This document shows, piece by piece, positions 32,437-41,515 of a DNA stretch of 64,000 bases; the stretch's first letter is position 1; each line of letters starts with the position of its first letter. Made by a program: the position numbers and the translations under genes. The notes below the pieces were generated by a model. It saw only the letters and a list, made by a program, of their open reading frames with translations, made no database searches and had not been told where the DNA came from. Location of the stretch: the NCBI RefSeq assembly GCF_000308475.2, contig NZ_BAFT02000066.1:1-64000 (forward strand), read 5' to 3'. The stretch is from Nocardia brasiliensis NBRC 14402. GTDB lineage: Bacteria > Actinomycetota > Actinomycetes > Mycobacteriales > Mycobacteriaceae.

Positions 32437-33168
32437 GTGGATCAGCCTGTCGATATGCCGGATATCACGCGGGGTGACGGCAGCCAAGGCGCGGCGACAC
32501 CACTGCTCGTACCCGGAACCGAACCGGTCCATCCGATCGAGGAGGTCCTCGGCGCGGGCGCGTGGCAGAACGCGGGCACCTTCCGGTTCTGGCTGGCCGA
32601 CGAGCGCTGGGAATGGTCCGACGAGGTCGCGCAGATCCACGGCTACGCCCCGGGCACGGTCCAGCCGACCACCGAACTGCTGCTCTCCCACAAACATCCG
32701 GACGATCGGGAACAGGTCGCCAACACCATCGCGCGCACCGTCGAAACCGGTGAGCCGTTCTGCAGCAGACACCGGATCATCGATACCCGAGGACGGGTAC
32801 GCCACGTGCTGGTGGTCGGTGACGACATGCACGACGACAAGGCGAGAGTGGTCGGTACCTCCGGCTATTACGTCGATATCACCGACACGCTGGCCGAGGA
32901 TCGCAGGCAAACCCTCGACGGCGCCCTGCCCGAGCTGTACACCGCCCGCGCCGCGATCGAACAGGCCAAAGGCGCGCTGCGGCTGGTCTACGGGATCAGC
33001 GCCGACCAAGCCTTCCGCGTGCTCGTCTGGCGCTCCCAGGAGACCGGTGTCGCACTGCGCGTCCTGGCCACCCAGCTACTCGCCGAGCTCACCACCCTGG
33101 ACGGCCCGATGGTCGAACTCCGCACCCGCTTCGACCATCTGCTGCTCACCGTCCACGAACGCATGTGA
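32437..33168 (+). CDS. PAS and ANTAR domain protein
   Basis: A 243-aa predicted sensor/RNA-binding regulator. Residues about 40-150 form a PAS-3 fold (FRFWLADERWEWSDEVAQIH, HPDDREQVANTI, then GYYVDITDT). The C-terminal ANTAR domain starts with RAAIEQAKGALRLVYGISAD and continues to AFRVLVWRSQETGVALRVLA. ANTAR domains bind paired RNA hairpins and act by antitermination. It stands alone, without an adjacent histidine kinase. GTG start with GAAGGGG upstream. A second ANTAR protein lies at 53994-54734. Confidence 0.86.
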   Translation: MDQPVDMPDITRGDGSQGAATPLLVPGTEPVHPIEEVLGAGAWQNAGTFRFWLADERWEWSDEVAQIHGYAPGTVQPTTELLLSHKHPDDREQVANTIARTVETGEPFCSRHRIIDTRGRVRHVLVVGDDMHDDKARVVGTSGYYVDITDTLAEDRRQTLDGALPELYTARAAIEQAKGALRLVYGISADQAFRVLVWRSQETGVALRVLATQLLAELTTLDGPMVELRTRFDHLLLTVHERM

Positions 33169-33214
33169 TGACGGGCTGTGCCATTTGTCCTCGGTGAGAG
33201 TGGTGCCGGGCGCA

Positions 33215-34579
33215 TTACGCCCTTCCCTCATCGGCGCGGGCAAAACGTTCGTCCGGCTCGGTGTCGGCGGACTCTCTGGCCCGTAGTTCGCCGCCGTTGC
33301 GGGCGCGGACCGCGTTGATGGCAGCGAGCGCGATGCCGAGGGCGACCAGGATCAGGCCGCGCAACCACACCTCGCCCTCGATCCGGGTGAACAGGAACAG
33401 GCACGACGCCAGGCCCAGCCACGGGATGAACACCGGCACCCGGAAATGGTCCGGTTCCCCGCCCGCGGCGCGGCGCAGCACCAGCACCGCGGCGTTGACG
33501 GCGGCGAACACGACGAGCAGCAACAGCACCAGAGTGGCTGCGAGCGAATCGACTTCGCCGGTCGAGGCGAGCACCAGGGAGACCGCGGAGGTCGCCAGGA
33601 TCGCCACCCACGGCGTCCGCCGCCCCGGCAGCACCCGGGCGAAGAGCGGCGGCAGCAAGCCGTCCCGGGCCATGCCGTAGGTCAGCCGGGACGACATGAT
33701 GCCGGTGAGCAGCGCCCCGTTCGCCACCGCCACCAGCGCGATCAGACTGAACAACCAATCCGGCAGCTCCCCGGCCGCCCGCACCACCTCGAGCAGCGGA
33801 CCACTGGACCCGCTCAGTTGTCCGGTGGGCACACTGGCACTGGCCACGAAGCCGATCAGCACGTAGACCACCCCCGCGGTGAGCAGCGCGCCAAACAGCG
33901 CCCGCGGATACGAGCGCCGCGGGTTCTCGATCTCTTCGGCCAGATTCACCGAGGTCTCGAACCCGACGAACGAGTAGAACGCGAGCACGGTCCCGGCGAG
34001 TACCGCGCCGAACGGCCCGTGCTCGGCGGTGCCGACCTCGGTGACGCGATGCAGGTCGCCGTCGCCGCGCGCGATGATCCACGCGCCGAGCCCGATGATC
34101 AGGACCAGCCCGCCCAATTCGATCAGCGTCGCCGCGACATTGGCGCGCAGGGACTCTTTGATCCCGCGAATGTTGAGCGCGGCCAGCGCGGCCAGGAAGA
34201 CCACCACGACCGCCGCCGCGGGCAACGAGATCAGCGCCTGCAGGTAGTCCCCGGCGAAGGCCCGGGCCAGCGCGCCCACCGAGACCAGCCCGGCCGCCAG
34301 CATGCAGAATCCGACGAACGAGCCGGCGGCGGGCCCGAATGCCGTGGTGACGTAGTGCGCGGACCCGCCCGCCCGCGGATACCGGGTCGCCAATTCGGCG
34401 TAGGACGCCGCGGTGAGGGTGGCGAGCGCGAGCGCGACCAGCAGGGGCAGCCAGACCGCGCCGCCGCTCTCCCCCGCCACCGAACCGACCAGCACATAGA
34501 CGCCGGCGCCGAGGGTGTCGCCGAGTATGAAGAAATACAGCAGGGGTGTACTCACCGTCCGCTTCAACGCGAGGGTCAT
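33215..34579 (-). CDS. APC-family amino acid permease
   Basis: A 454-aa, about 12-span transporter. It begins LKRTVSTPLLYFFILGDTLG, AGVYVLVGSVAG, has the AELATRYPRAGGSAHYV motif typical of cationic/neutral amino acid permeases, and YSFVGFETSVNLAEEIENPRRS. The ATG at 34579 gives homology from residue 3; the open frame further upstream enters the adjacent regulator in the wrong frame. The C-terminal tail is charged and cytoplasmic. It lies 49 bases downstream of the SARP-type regulator and may be co-transcribed. Confidence 0.85.
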   Translation of the reverse strand: MTLALKRTVSTPLLYFFILGDTLGAGVYVLVGSVAGESGGAVWLPLLVALALATLTAASYAELATRYPRAGGSAHYVTTAFGPAAGSFVGFCMLAAGLVSVGALARAFAGDYLQALISLPAAAVVVVFLAALAALNIRGIKESLRANVAATLIELGGLVLIIGLGAWIIARGDGDLHRVTEVGTAEHGPFGAVLAGTVLAFYSFVGFETSVNLAEEIENPRRSYPRALFGALLTAGVVYVLIGFVASASVPTGQLSGSSGPLLEVVRAAGELPDWLFSLIALVAVANGALLTGIMSSRLTYGMARDGLLPPLFARVLPGRRTPWVAILATSAVSLVLASTGEVDSLAATLVLLLLVVFAAVNAAVLVLRRAAGGEPDHFRVPVFIPWLGLASCLFLFTRIEGEVWLRGLILVALGIALAAINAVRARNGGELRARESADTEPDERFARADEGRA

Positions 34580-34628
34580 GCTGGTCCGATACCCAGATGA
34601 TCTCTGTTGAAGCGCCGGCCCTCCGAGT

Positions 34629-37595
34629 TCAGCCGGCAGTGAGTGTGGCGGGCACCGGGTTCTCGGCCGGACGCCCGGGCACAGGCAAGCCGATATGGCG
34701 CCGCGATTGCGCGACTTTGCGCATGATCGGCTCGGCTTCCTCGCCGCGCCCGGCGGCGGTGAGCGCGCGGCTGTACACCCGCATGGCGCGCAGCCGACGC
34801 ACCGTGGCCGAGACCTCGGTGAGCGCCCGCACGGCCTCCGCCGCGATCGGCACCGCGGCTTCGGCATCGCCGCTGCAGAGGGTCACCTCGGCGAGCCGGG
34901 CCAGCGCCCAGCCCTCCTGATGCCGGCGTCCGTCACGGCGGGCCACCGCGAGCGCCCGCTCGCACAGTTCCCGGCCTTCCGCCGGATCGCCCCGCTGCAA
35001 CGTCGCGAAACCCAACTCGTGCAACGCCATTGATTCGAGCCGCAGGCTTCCCACCATGCGCGCGAGGAACAGGGCTTTGCCCGCGGCCTCGACCGCTTCC
35101 GGCCAGCGCCGCGCGTCGCAGTAGGCGCGGGCCAGGGTCGCCCAGCCCATCCCCTCGCTCCACTGGTTGCCGTCCTGGCGGCCCAGTTCGATGGCCCGCC
35201 GGAAGTGCTCCACGGCCACATCCACCTTTTCCTGGTAGGCCATGGCCGTGCCGAGCATCTGTTCGGCGAGGATGGCGCCGGGGCGGTCGCCCGCCTCGCG
35301 CAGCATCGCACCGGCCTGGCGCAGGATGTGCCCGGCACTCAGATCGCCCATGCCGACCAACCGGGCGACGGCGGCGGCCAGTTGGGCGCGCGCGGTGGTC
35401 CGCAGGTCGCCGTCGTTCTCCGCGGCGTGACTCATCAATTCGAGCGCCTCGGCCACCTGCGGCAGATGCTCGCCGGCGTCCCCGCCGACGGCCAGCGACA
35501 GCGCGAGATCGACTGCGAGCGCGCGGGTCTGCGCCCCGGGCAGTTCGGTGACCTGCCGATAGAGCGCGACCAGGCCGGATCGCTCGGTCATCGCCCATAC
35601 GGCACATTGCCGTTCGTCGGTGAAGCGCTGCCCGGCCCGCTCGGTGACGGCGTAATACTCCGTGCCGACACCCGGATCGCGAAGTTCCACAATGTTTTTC
35701 GCGCTCGCCAGATAGAAGTCGAGCAGCCTGCGCAGGGCGAACGGCCATTCCTGCTGCTGCAACCGACCGGCCACGCCGCGGGCGAACAGCCGCAACAGGT
35801 CGTGATAGCGGTAGCGGCCCCATTCCGGGGTCTGCAACATGCCCAGATCGACCAGTGCTTCGCAAAGCCGCTCGGCCTCGGCCGGCTCCCGGTCGATCAG
35901 CGCGGCGATCGCGGCGACCGACAGGTCGGGCGCGTCGGAGAACGAGACCAGGACGAACACGCGCGCCAGCTCGGGCGCGAGTTGCCGGTAACTGTCCCGG
36001 AACACGTGTTCCACACTGGTATTGCCGACCGTGAGTTCGGCGAGCCGGCCGCGCTCGTCGGCCAGCCGCTCGGCCACGGCGGCGAGCCGCCAGTTCGGCC
36101 GGCTCGCCAGCCGCGCGCCGACGATCCGCAGCGAAACCGGCAGATGCCCGCACGCGTGTAGGATTTCGCGCGCGGCGTCCGGCTCGTCCGATACCCGCCG
36201 CACCGAAGCCATGCGCTCCAACAGCGTCAGCGATTCGTCCGGGGTGAGCACGTCCAGCGGAACCAGCCGCGCGCCGAACAATTCCGCCAGGCTCGAACGG
36301 CTGGTCACCAGTACCGCCGCCGTGCCGGGACCGGGCAGCAGCGGGGTGAGGTGCTCGACGTCGCGCGCGTTGTCCAGCACCAGCAGCGCTCGCTTGTCCG
36401 CCACGGTGTCGCGCCACAGCGCGGTGCGCTCGGTCAGCTCCGCGGGCAGCTCGCCGGGCTCGGTGCCGAACGCGCGCAACGCGACCGCCAGCAGCACCTC
36501 GGCCGAGCGCGGATGTTCGTCCATGCCACCGAGATCGAGGTACAGCACGCCGTCCGGATAGTGTTTGCGCGCGCGATGCGCGAGATGCACTGCCAGCGTG
36601 GTCTTTCCGACACCGCCGAGGCCGGTTATCGCGATCACGGGGCGCCCGGTGCAGTCCGCGTCGAGCAGTCCGCCCAACTCCCGGGCCAGTTCCGCGCGCC
36701 CGACGAAGTCGGCGATATCCGGCGGCAACTGCGCCGGGACGCGCGGGAGATCGAAGCTCTTCGGAGCGGGCGGCGGTTCGTAGGCGGGCTCGGTGTCCAT
36801 CGACTCGGCCAACAGGATCTGCTGATGCAGGCGCACCAGCTCCGGCCCGGGCTCCAGGCCGAGTTCATCGGCGAGCAGCCGGCGCGCGGTCCGGTAGACC
36901 TCCAGCGCCTCGACCCGCCTGCCGCTGCGGTGCAGCGCGATCATCAGCAGTTCGTACCACCGCTCGCAGTGCGGATCGGCGGCGATCAGCGCCTCCGACT
37001 CCGCGACGGCGGTCGCGTACCGGCCGAGATCCAGCGCCACCGAGACCCCGACTTCGTACATCGCCAGGCGCAACCGATCCAGCCGCGTCCGCTCACCTTC
37101 GGCCCAGGGGCCGGGCAGCCCGATCAGCGGATCGCCGCGCCACAGCTGCTGGGCAGCGGCCAGCTTGGCGTTCGCGTCGTCGGCCGCGCCCGCTCGCCGA
37201 TCGGCTTCCGCGGCCGCGATCAGGTCCTCGACCGCGATGACGTCGAACTCCACCGGCACCCCGAGGCGGTAGCCGCCGCGCGTAGAATCGAGCCACTCGG
37301 TCCCCGCACCCGGGTGCCCGTGCGCGTCGAACTGCCTGCGCAGGGCGAGCACATGATTGCGCAGCACACTGCCGGCGGTCTTGGGCGGGCGCGCGGACCA
37401 CAGGCGCGCGACCAATTGCGTCGTCGAAAGCGTGCGTCCGGGCTCGGCCGCGAGCATGGCCAGTACGGCCAGCAACTGCGGGGCGGCGAGGTCGAGCTGC
37501 TTGTCGCCCAGCCAGACCTCGACCGGGCCCAACATCCGTAACCGAAGTGCGGCCGGCCCCGCCCCGTCGAGTCCTGAACATTGCTGCGGTGCCAC
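34629..37595 (-). CDS. SARP-type regulator with NB-ARC and TPR domains (AfsR/DnrI-like)
   Basis: A 988-aa multidomain regulator. Residues about 17-110 are an OmpR-type winged helix (LRMLGPVEVWLGDKQLDL, then LVARLWSARPPKTAGSVLRN), 115-265 a bacterial transcriptional activator domain (LLMIALHRSGRRVEALEVY, LADELGLEPGPELVRLH), 290-560 an NB-ARC ATPase with Walker A GLGGVGKTT (325-333) and LLVLDNARD, and the C-terminal third is TPR-like helices. Such proteins commonly control antibiotic or secondary-metabolite genes, yet no biosynthetic cluster is visible here. GTG start with GAGGGA upstream. Its length is normal for AfsR-like proteins. Confidence 0.9.
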   Translation of the reverse strand: MAPQQCSGLDGAGPAALRLRMLGPVEVWLGDKQLDLAAPQLLAVLAMLAAEPGRTLSTTQLVARLWSARPPKTAGSVLRNHVLALRRQFDAHGHPGAGTEWLDSTRGGYRLGVPVEFDVIAVEDLIAAAEADRRAGAADDANAKLAAAQQLWRGDPLIGLPGPWAEGERTRLDRLRLAMYEVGVSVALDLGRYATAVAESEALIAADPHCERWYELLMIALHRSGRRVEALEVYRTARRLLADELGLEPGPELVRLHQQILLAESMDTEPAYEPPPAPKSFDLPRVPAQLPPDIADFVGRAELARELGGLLDADCTGRPVIAITGLGGVGKTTLAVHLAHRARKHYPDGVLYLDLGGMDEHPRSAEVLLAVALRAFGTEPGELPAELTERTALWRDTVADKRALLVLDNARDVEHLTPLLPGPGTAAVLVTSRSSLAELFGARLVPLDVLTPDESLTLLERMASVRRVSDEPDAAREILHACGHLPVSLRIVGARLASRPNWRLAAVAERLADERGRLAELTVGNTSVEHVFRDSYRQLAPELARVFVLVSFSDAPDLSVAAIAALIDREPAEAERLCEALVDLGMLQTPEWGRYRYHDLLRLFARGVAGRLQQQEWPFALRRLLDFYLASAKNIVELRDPGVGTEYYAVTERAGQRFTDERQCAVWAMTERSGLVALYRQVTELPGAQTRALAVDLALSLAVGGDAGEHLPQVAEALELMSHAAENDGDLRTTARAQLAAAVARLVGMGDLSAGHILRQAGAMLREAGDRPGAILAEQMLGTAMAYQEKVDVAVEHFRRAIELGRQDGNQWSEGMGWATLARAYCDARRWPEAVEAAGKALFLARMVGSLRLESMALHELGFATLQRGDPAEGRELCERALAVARRDGRRHQEGWALARLAEVTLCSGDAEAAVPIAAEAVRALTEVSATVRRLRAMRVYSRALTAAGRGEEAEPIMRKVAQSRRHIGLPVPGRPAENPVPATLTAG

Positions 37596-37666
37596 TCGAA
37601 TCCCTCACATCCCGTCAGCGCAGACCATGCCGGTACAGCGGACTCACCGGAATATGCGAGCAGTTA

Positions 37667-37683
37667 GGCGACCACCGGTCGCC
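37667..37683. promoter_or_regulatory. Short perfect hairpin upstream of the SARP gene
   Basis: GGCGACC-ACC-GGTCGCC lies about 72-88 bases before the SARP GTG in a 257-base gap. It could be an operator or leader hairpin. I found no clear promoter hexamers in the rest of that gap. Confidence 0.35.
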
Positions 37684-37852
37684 GTCACCTCTGCGGATGG
37701 CAAGTCGGCCATGTAATGACCGTAGAAGCGTGCCGACCGGACGGCAATCCGAGATTACCCGAAGATGATCGAGAAATTACGGGGCGGTGCGACAAGCGCT
37801 GCGCCGACCTCGGACCGGGGATCCTACCTGGCACCAGTGCGCGCCGGCGATC

Positions 37853-38383
37853 TCACCGGGCACCTTCGGGCAGCAGATGCGCGAGCAGCAACTTGATCAG
37901 CAGCACCGGAGCGAACCACGCCAGCGCATGCGGCACCGTCAGCACGCTGGTCACGCCGACGATCGCGAAGGCCGTGACCCCGAACGCGATCGGCCGACGC
38001 AGCTCCTCCGGCGAGATCGTGACCGCGACCGCGCCGATCATCGCGAGTGCGTAGACGACCAGCGCGCTCGTCCAGGTGAAGCCCGGCACCACCGCCGCCA
38101 AGATGAACGGCTGTAGGTGGATCGCGACGAAGCCGAGATGGTGGGCGGCGGTCCGGCCGGGTCGGTGGTACCAGCGTTTCGCCGAGTCCGTCGCATTGAC
38201 GACGGCGCCGCCGAACATGTCGAAGGCGACCACGGCGACGATCGCGGCTCGCCACACCGCCAGGTCGGCGTGCAGGCTCAGCGCGAAAGCTGTTGCCGCA
38301 CCGGCGAATGCCGCCGCGAAAGCGGTGGTGACCTCGCCGTGGCTCGCGTTCGGAGCGATCAGTCGATCGGTGAGCGTGGTCAT
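37853..38383 (-). CDS. Membrane protein of unknown function
   Basis: A 176-aa hydrophobic protein with about five membrane segments (e.g. TTAFAAAFAGAATAFALSL, IVAVVAFDMFGGAVVNAT, LVVYALAMIGAVAVTI). A polar loop contains SAKRWYHRPGRTAAHHLGF and HLQPF, with several His residues. I do not recognise the family. Its ATG overlaps the upstream TetR stop by 4 bases, so it is co-transcribed with, and presumably controlled by, that repressor. Confidence 0.75.
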   Translation of the reverse strand: MTTLTDRLIAPNASHGEVTTAFAAAFAGAATAFALSLHADLAVWRAAIVAVVAFDMFGGAVVNATDSAKRWYHRPGRTAAHHLGFVAIHLQPFILAAVVPGFTWTSALVVYALAMIGAVAVTISPEELRRPIAFGVTAFAIVGVTSVLTVPHALAWFAPVLLIKLLLAHLLPEGAR

Positions 38384-38949
38384 TTCCGGATTCCTTCCAC
38401 ACAGAGCTGCACCAGCGGGTCGGCCAGCTCGCGCAGCGAGACCTGCGGGTCGGCCAGCGCCTGCACCAGGCAGCCCTCGATCGCGCCGACGATCACCGCG
38501 GCATGGCGAGTGTCGATGCCGTCGCGGAGTTCGCCGTCGGCCTGCGCCTGAGCGAGGAGATCGGCGACGGCGTCACGGTATTCGCGATACATGGCGGCCA
38601 GGTCGAGCGGCGGATTCGAGGCCCATACGTCCAGCAGCACGCGTGCGTGATCCGGATGCGCGGCGAGCAGGTCCACGATGCCGCGCACCAGACGCGTCAA
38701 TCGCGTCAGCCCGCTCCCCGCACCGAGGTCGCCGAGCACCTTCGCGGCCCGTGCCGAATAACTCTCGAAAACGCCGGACAGCAACGCATCCCGGCTGTCG
38801 AAGTACAGATACACACTGCCCTTCGCGATGCCGGCCGCCGCCGCGACATCCTCGATCCGCGCCGCCGCGAACCCTTTACGAGCGAACACCCGAACAGCGG
38901 CGTCGAGGATCTCCTCCTGCCGCGCAACCCGATCAACTCTCTTCGGCAC
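38380..38949 (-). CDS. TetR-family transcriptional regulator
   Basis: A 189-aa repressor with HTH RQEEILDAAVRVFARKGFAA, ARIEDVAAAAGIAKGSVYLYF and a helical C-terminal domain (LDVWASNPPLDLAAMYREYR). The GTG start has almost no leader: a CATAAT -10 lies 6 bases upstream, so the mRNA is probably leaderless. A dyad between the -35 and -10 suggests autoregulation, which would also control the overlapping membrane protein gene. Confidence 0.87.
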   Translation of the reverse strand: MPKRVDRVARQEEILDAAVRVFARKGFAAARIEDVAAAAGIAKGSVYLYFDSRDALLSGVFESYSARAAKVLGDLGAGSGLTRLTRLVRGIVDLLAAHPDHARVLLDVWASNPPLDLAAMYREYRDAVADLLAQAQADGELRDGIDTRHAAVIVGAIEGCLVQALADPQVSLRELADPLVQLCVEGIRK

Positions 38950-38955
38950 AGGCTT

Positions 38956-38985
38956 ATTATGAATGACCAGTCAGTCATAAATCAA
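38956..38985 (-). promoter_or_regulatory. tetR promoter with embedded operator
   Basis: On the minus strand, TTGATT (-35, 38980-38985), an 18-bp spacer and CATAAT (-10, 38956-38961) form a promoter. The spacer contains the dyad ATGAC-N6-GTCAT (38963-38978). Repressor bound there would block polymerase directly. Confidence 0.7.
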
Positions 38986-39012
38986 CCCCCGCGGCACGCA
39001 CTCGGCGCATGC

Positions 39013-40167
39013 CTACGGACGCATATCGTCCTGGCCGCGAACGCTGCCGGGCGCCGGATTCCAACCGCTGGGGCCGAAGACCCACCGTTCGTTGCTGCCG
39101 TCACGGGTGTCGTAGGTGGCGCCGAACGGCAGGTGCGTGACCTCTCCGCTGTAGTACGCCAAGCGGAGCATGTCGACGGCCAGCCAGTAGGCGTGATGGG
39201 CAGCCGTCGATTCCCACTCCGCGCGTTCGAGTGCCGTCAGGAAGTGCTCGTCGCGGCGTAAAGCGTCGCCGTTCGGGCAAGTCCAGTACAGCACTCGCTC
39301 CGGACCGCTGTAGCCGCGCGGGACCAGCTCGCGCGGCGTGCCGCACACAGCGCACGGTCCCACCGCCCGCGGCGCGAAACGGTCTCTCAGCCAATGCAGG
39401 TCGATGATGCTGTGCTCGGTGTCGCGGGCACAACTGCCGCCGGCCGGGACCGCACAGTCCGGACAACGCATGTCCTTGAATCCGTCGCCGGTATCGGGCC
39501 AGCCGGCGGGCCACCGCGCACCGCAGCGCAGGCAACGGAACTGCGCCCGCTGGGCGGCGGTAACCGAGAACTGCGTGACGAACCCAGGCTTGTCGCGCAA
39601 CGGCCCCAAATACCCGGGATAGGTGCCCAACTCCGCGCGCGGCCATCCGCCTGCTCGCTCCTGCGGCCACAGCAGGCCGATGACCTCGTGCACCGCCTGT
39701 CGATCCCAGGCCACGCCGGGTCGAGCCGGAAGCCTTGCGGCATTGAGATACTCGGTCAAATCGTCGAGGTCCGACAGCGATGACGCGTTCTTCCGCGCGA
39801 GCTCCCATACCCCGGTTTCGTCGTACCCGGCCCGGAGTGCCGCCGGTATATCGGCCCATTGCAACGCGATTCGAATCTGGTCCTGATGCCTGCGCTCGGC
39901 CGCGGCTCGGGCGGCCGATGCCGCGCGCTCGTCCGCGCTGCCCGGCCACGGCTCCACCGACCGATCGCCGTACACCCGGCGGGGTAGCCCCGTCAGCGCC
40001 CCGGCACCGGGCGGAAGCACATCCTCGTCGTGATAGTAGCCGTGCCGGCGGCCCGCCTGTCGATCGAACTCGGCGAACCCCGCCTTCATTCTGGCGATAT
40101 CTTCCTTGCTGATCTTCTGCGAGTCCTCCGGCGGCCTGAAATGGCGCCCACCGACTTCCTGCGTCAC
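39013..40167 (-). CDS. Hypothetical Cys-rich protein
   Basis: A 384-aa soluble protein I do not recognise. The N-terminal half is charged and helical. The C-terminal half carries paired Cys motifs suggestive of zinc ribbons: CLRCG (Cys212, Cys215), CPDC (Cys235, Cys238), CAVCG (Cys272, Cys275) and CPNG (Cys297). The second half also has many Trp and Tyr residues. No enzyme motif is evident. The GTG start has GGGAGGGTGAGC upstream. Neighbours (TetR, tautomerase) give no functional hint. Base composition is like that of the surroundings. Confidence 0.72.
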   Translation of the reverse strand: MTQEVGGRHFRPPEDSQKISKEDIARMKAGFAEFDRQAGRRHGYYHDEDVLPPGAGALTGLPRRVYGDRSVEPWPGSADERAASAARAAAERRHQDQIRIALQWADIPAALRAGYDETGVWELARKNASSLSDLDDLTEYLNAARLPARPGVAWDRQAVHEVIGLLWPQERAGGWPRAELGTYPGYLGPLRDKPGFVTQFSVTAAQRAQFRCLRCGARWPAGWPDTGDGFKDMRCPDCAVPAGGSCARDTEHSIIDLHWLRDRFAPRAVGPCAVCGTPRELVPRGYSGPERVLYWTCPNGDALRRDEHFLTALERAEWESTAAHHAYWLAVDMLRLAYYSGEVTHLPFGATYDTRDGSNERWVFGPSGWNPAPGSVRGQDDMRP

Positions 40168-40278
40168 CGCTCACCCTCCCCGTCACGGCCTGAAATTCGT
40201 GCAGACGAACGGTACCTGGCGTCTGCCGTCGAGCCGAGTCGACACCGACGGAAGGCGGTTCGGGGCCGGGTGCCCGGC

Positions 40279-40704
40279 TCAGTATGGGAGTGCTGAATTA
40301 TGTTCGGCCCAGAGCTTTTCGGTGGCGGAGCCGCCGGGTGGGGGGACCAGGCCGTTGATCATCCAGAGGTCTTCGCTGGTTTCGTCGGCGTGGAACTCCC
40401 AGTGCAGGTTCGGGTGCCGGGCCAGGTGGGGGTGCAGGATGGTCTTGATCCATTGCGCAGTGCGGCGGCGGCTTTCCCGGTCGGGATTGCGGCGAGCAAT
40501 GTGGTCGATGACGACGCGCACGCCGGCCGGGGTGGGTTCGCCGCCGACGTAGAAGTTCTCCGGACGGGTTTCCTGGAAGACGGTGACGACGTAGAACCTC
40601 GGCAGGCCGACCTTTTCGTAGTGGTCGGCGATACGCATGGCCAACTGGCGTTTCTCGTCGTCACCGAAAACGCCGGGCGTGTGATGGATTGTCCACAGGG
40701 GCAT
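40279..40704 (-). CDS. Tautomerase-superfamily protein (cis-CaaD-like)
   Basis: A 141-aa protein of the tautomerase superfamily. After Met removal the N-terminus is Pro1 (PLWTIHHTPGVF), the catalytic base of this superfamily. It also has RIADHYEKVGLP, VVTVFQETRPENFYVGG and RVVIDHIARR, matching the layout of cis-3-chloroacrylic acid dehalogenase-like proteins, including Arg and Glu/His candidates late in the chain. Isomerase or hydratase activity on a small oxo-acid is plausible. AGGAG lies 11 bases upstream. It follows the SDR gene by 24 bases, possibly in one transcript. Confidence 0.78.
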   Translation of the reverse strand: MPLWTIHHTPGVFGDDEKRQLAMRIADHYEKVGLPRFYVVTVFQETRPENFYVGGEPTPAGVRVVIDHIARRNPDRESRRRTAQWIKTILHPHLARHPNLHWEFHADETSEDLWMINGLVPPPGGSATEKLWAEHNSALPY

Positions 40705-40728
40705 GACTTTTCGTACTCCTAGGCGAGA

Positions 40729-41430
40729 TCAGCGGGCGACCGCGAAGGTCAACCGCTCGACCGGACCGGACAGCGCCGCCTTGACCTCCACAGTGACGGC
40801 GTCGGCGAGCACTTCGGTGTCCCCCGCCGCCACGCCGTCCAGGATCCGCGCGGCGATCTCGACGGGCGTGGCCTTGGGCTGGGCGACGGCGGCGACCATG
40901 TCGGTATCAATGAAGCCCGCGTGCACCCCGACGACCTGGGTCCGCTGCCGCGCCAACTCGACTCGCAGCGAGTTGGTGACCGACCACGCCGCCGCCTTGG
41001 ACGCCCCGTACGCACCACTGCCCGCCAGCCAGGACAGCACCGAGTGCATGTTCACCAGTGCCCCACCGCCGTTCGCGGCCAGGATCGGCGCGAACGCCCG
41101 CGCCACGCGCAGCGGCCCGAACACGTTGACGTCGAATGTCTCGGTGACACTGTCGAAGTCGCCCGTCGACAAGGCCGCCGGCAGCAATATTCCGGCGTTG
41201 TTGAACACGATCTCGGCATCGGAAGCAAGCTCCGCCAGCTCCGCGACCGATTCGGCGGAACGCACCTCGAGCGCGGCGGTGATCACCTCCGGGCGCGGAT
41301 CCGAGTATGCCGAGCGGGCAGTGGAGTACACCTTGCGCGCCCCGCGCGCCAGCAGTTCGTCGACCAGTGCCGCACCGAGCCCGCGCCGACCACCGGTCAC
41401 CACGGCCACCTTGCCTGCTATTGCCACCAT
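40729..41430 (-). CDS. SDR-family oxidoreductase
   Basis: A 233-aa short-chain dehydrogenase. Motifs: VVTGGRRGLGAAL, STARS at the second strand (NADP-type), FNNAGIL, catalytic Ser in NMHSVLSWLAG and YGASK. Residues VHAGFIDTDM follow the active site. ATG with GGAGG upstream. It is divergent from an HxlR-type regulator across 85 bases with two TAACG-type dyads, so it is the likely target. The tautomerase gene follows, perhaps as part of a small-molecule detoxification unit. Confidence 0.86.
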   Translation of the reverse strand: MVAIAGKVAVVTGGRRGLGAALVDELLARGARKVYSTARSAYSDPRPEVITAALEVRSAESVAELAELASDAEIVFNNAGILLPAALSTGDFDSVTETFDVNVFGPLRVARAFAPILAANGGGALVNMHSVLSWLAGSGAYGASKAAAWSVTNSLRVELARQRTQVVGVHAGFIDTDMVAAVAQPKATPVEIAARILDGVAAGDTEVLADAVTVEVKAALSGPVERLTFAVAR

Positions 41431-41446
41431 GCATCCTCCATCTTAG

Positions 41447-41503
41447 TAACGATGTCGTTAGTTAGATGGAAGCACAGCATCGCTGACTAACGCAAGCGTT
41501 AGT
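41447..41503. promoter_or_regulatory. HxlR-type operators in SDR/HxlR gap
   Basis: TAACGA-TG-TCGTTA (41447-41460) and ACTAACGC-AA-GCGTTAGT (41486-41503) are perfect inverted repeats sharing the TAACG/CGTTA core. The second abuts a TATACT -10 (41504-41509) whose expected start is the GTG at 41516, implying a leaderless, autoregulated hxlR transcript. Confidence 0.72.
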
Positions 41504-41515
41504 TATACTGGCCGG

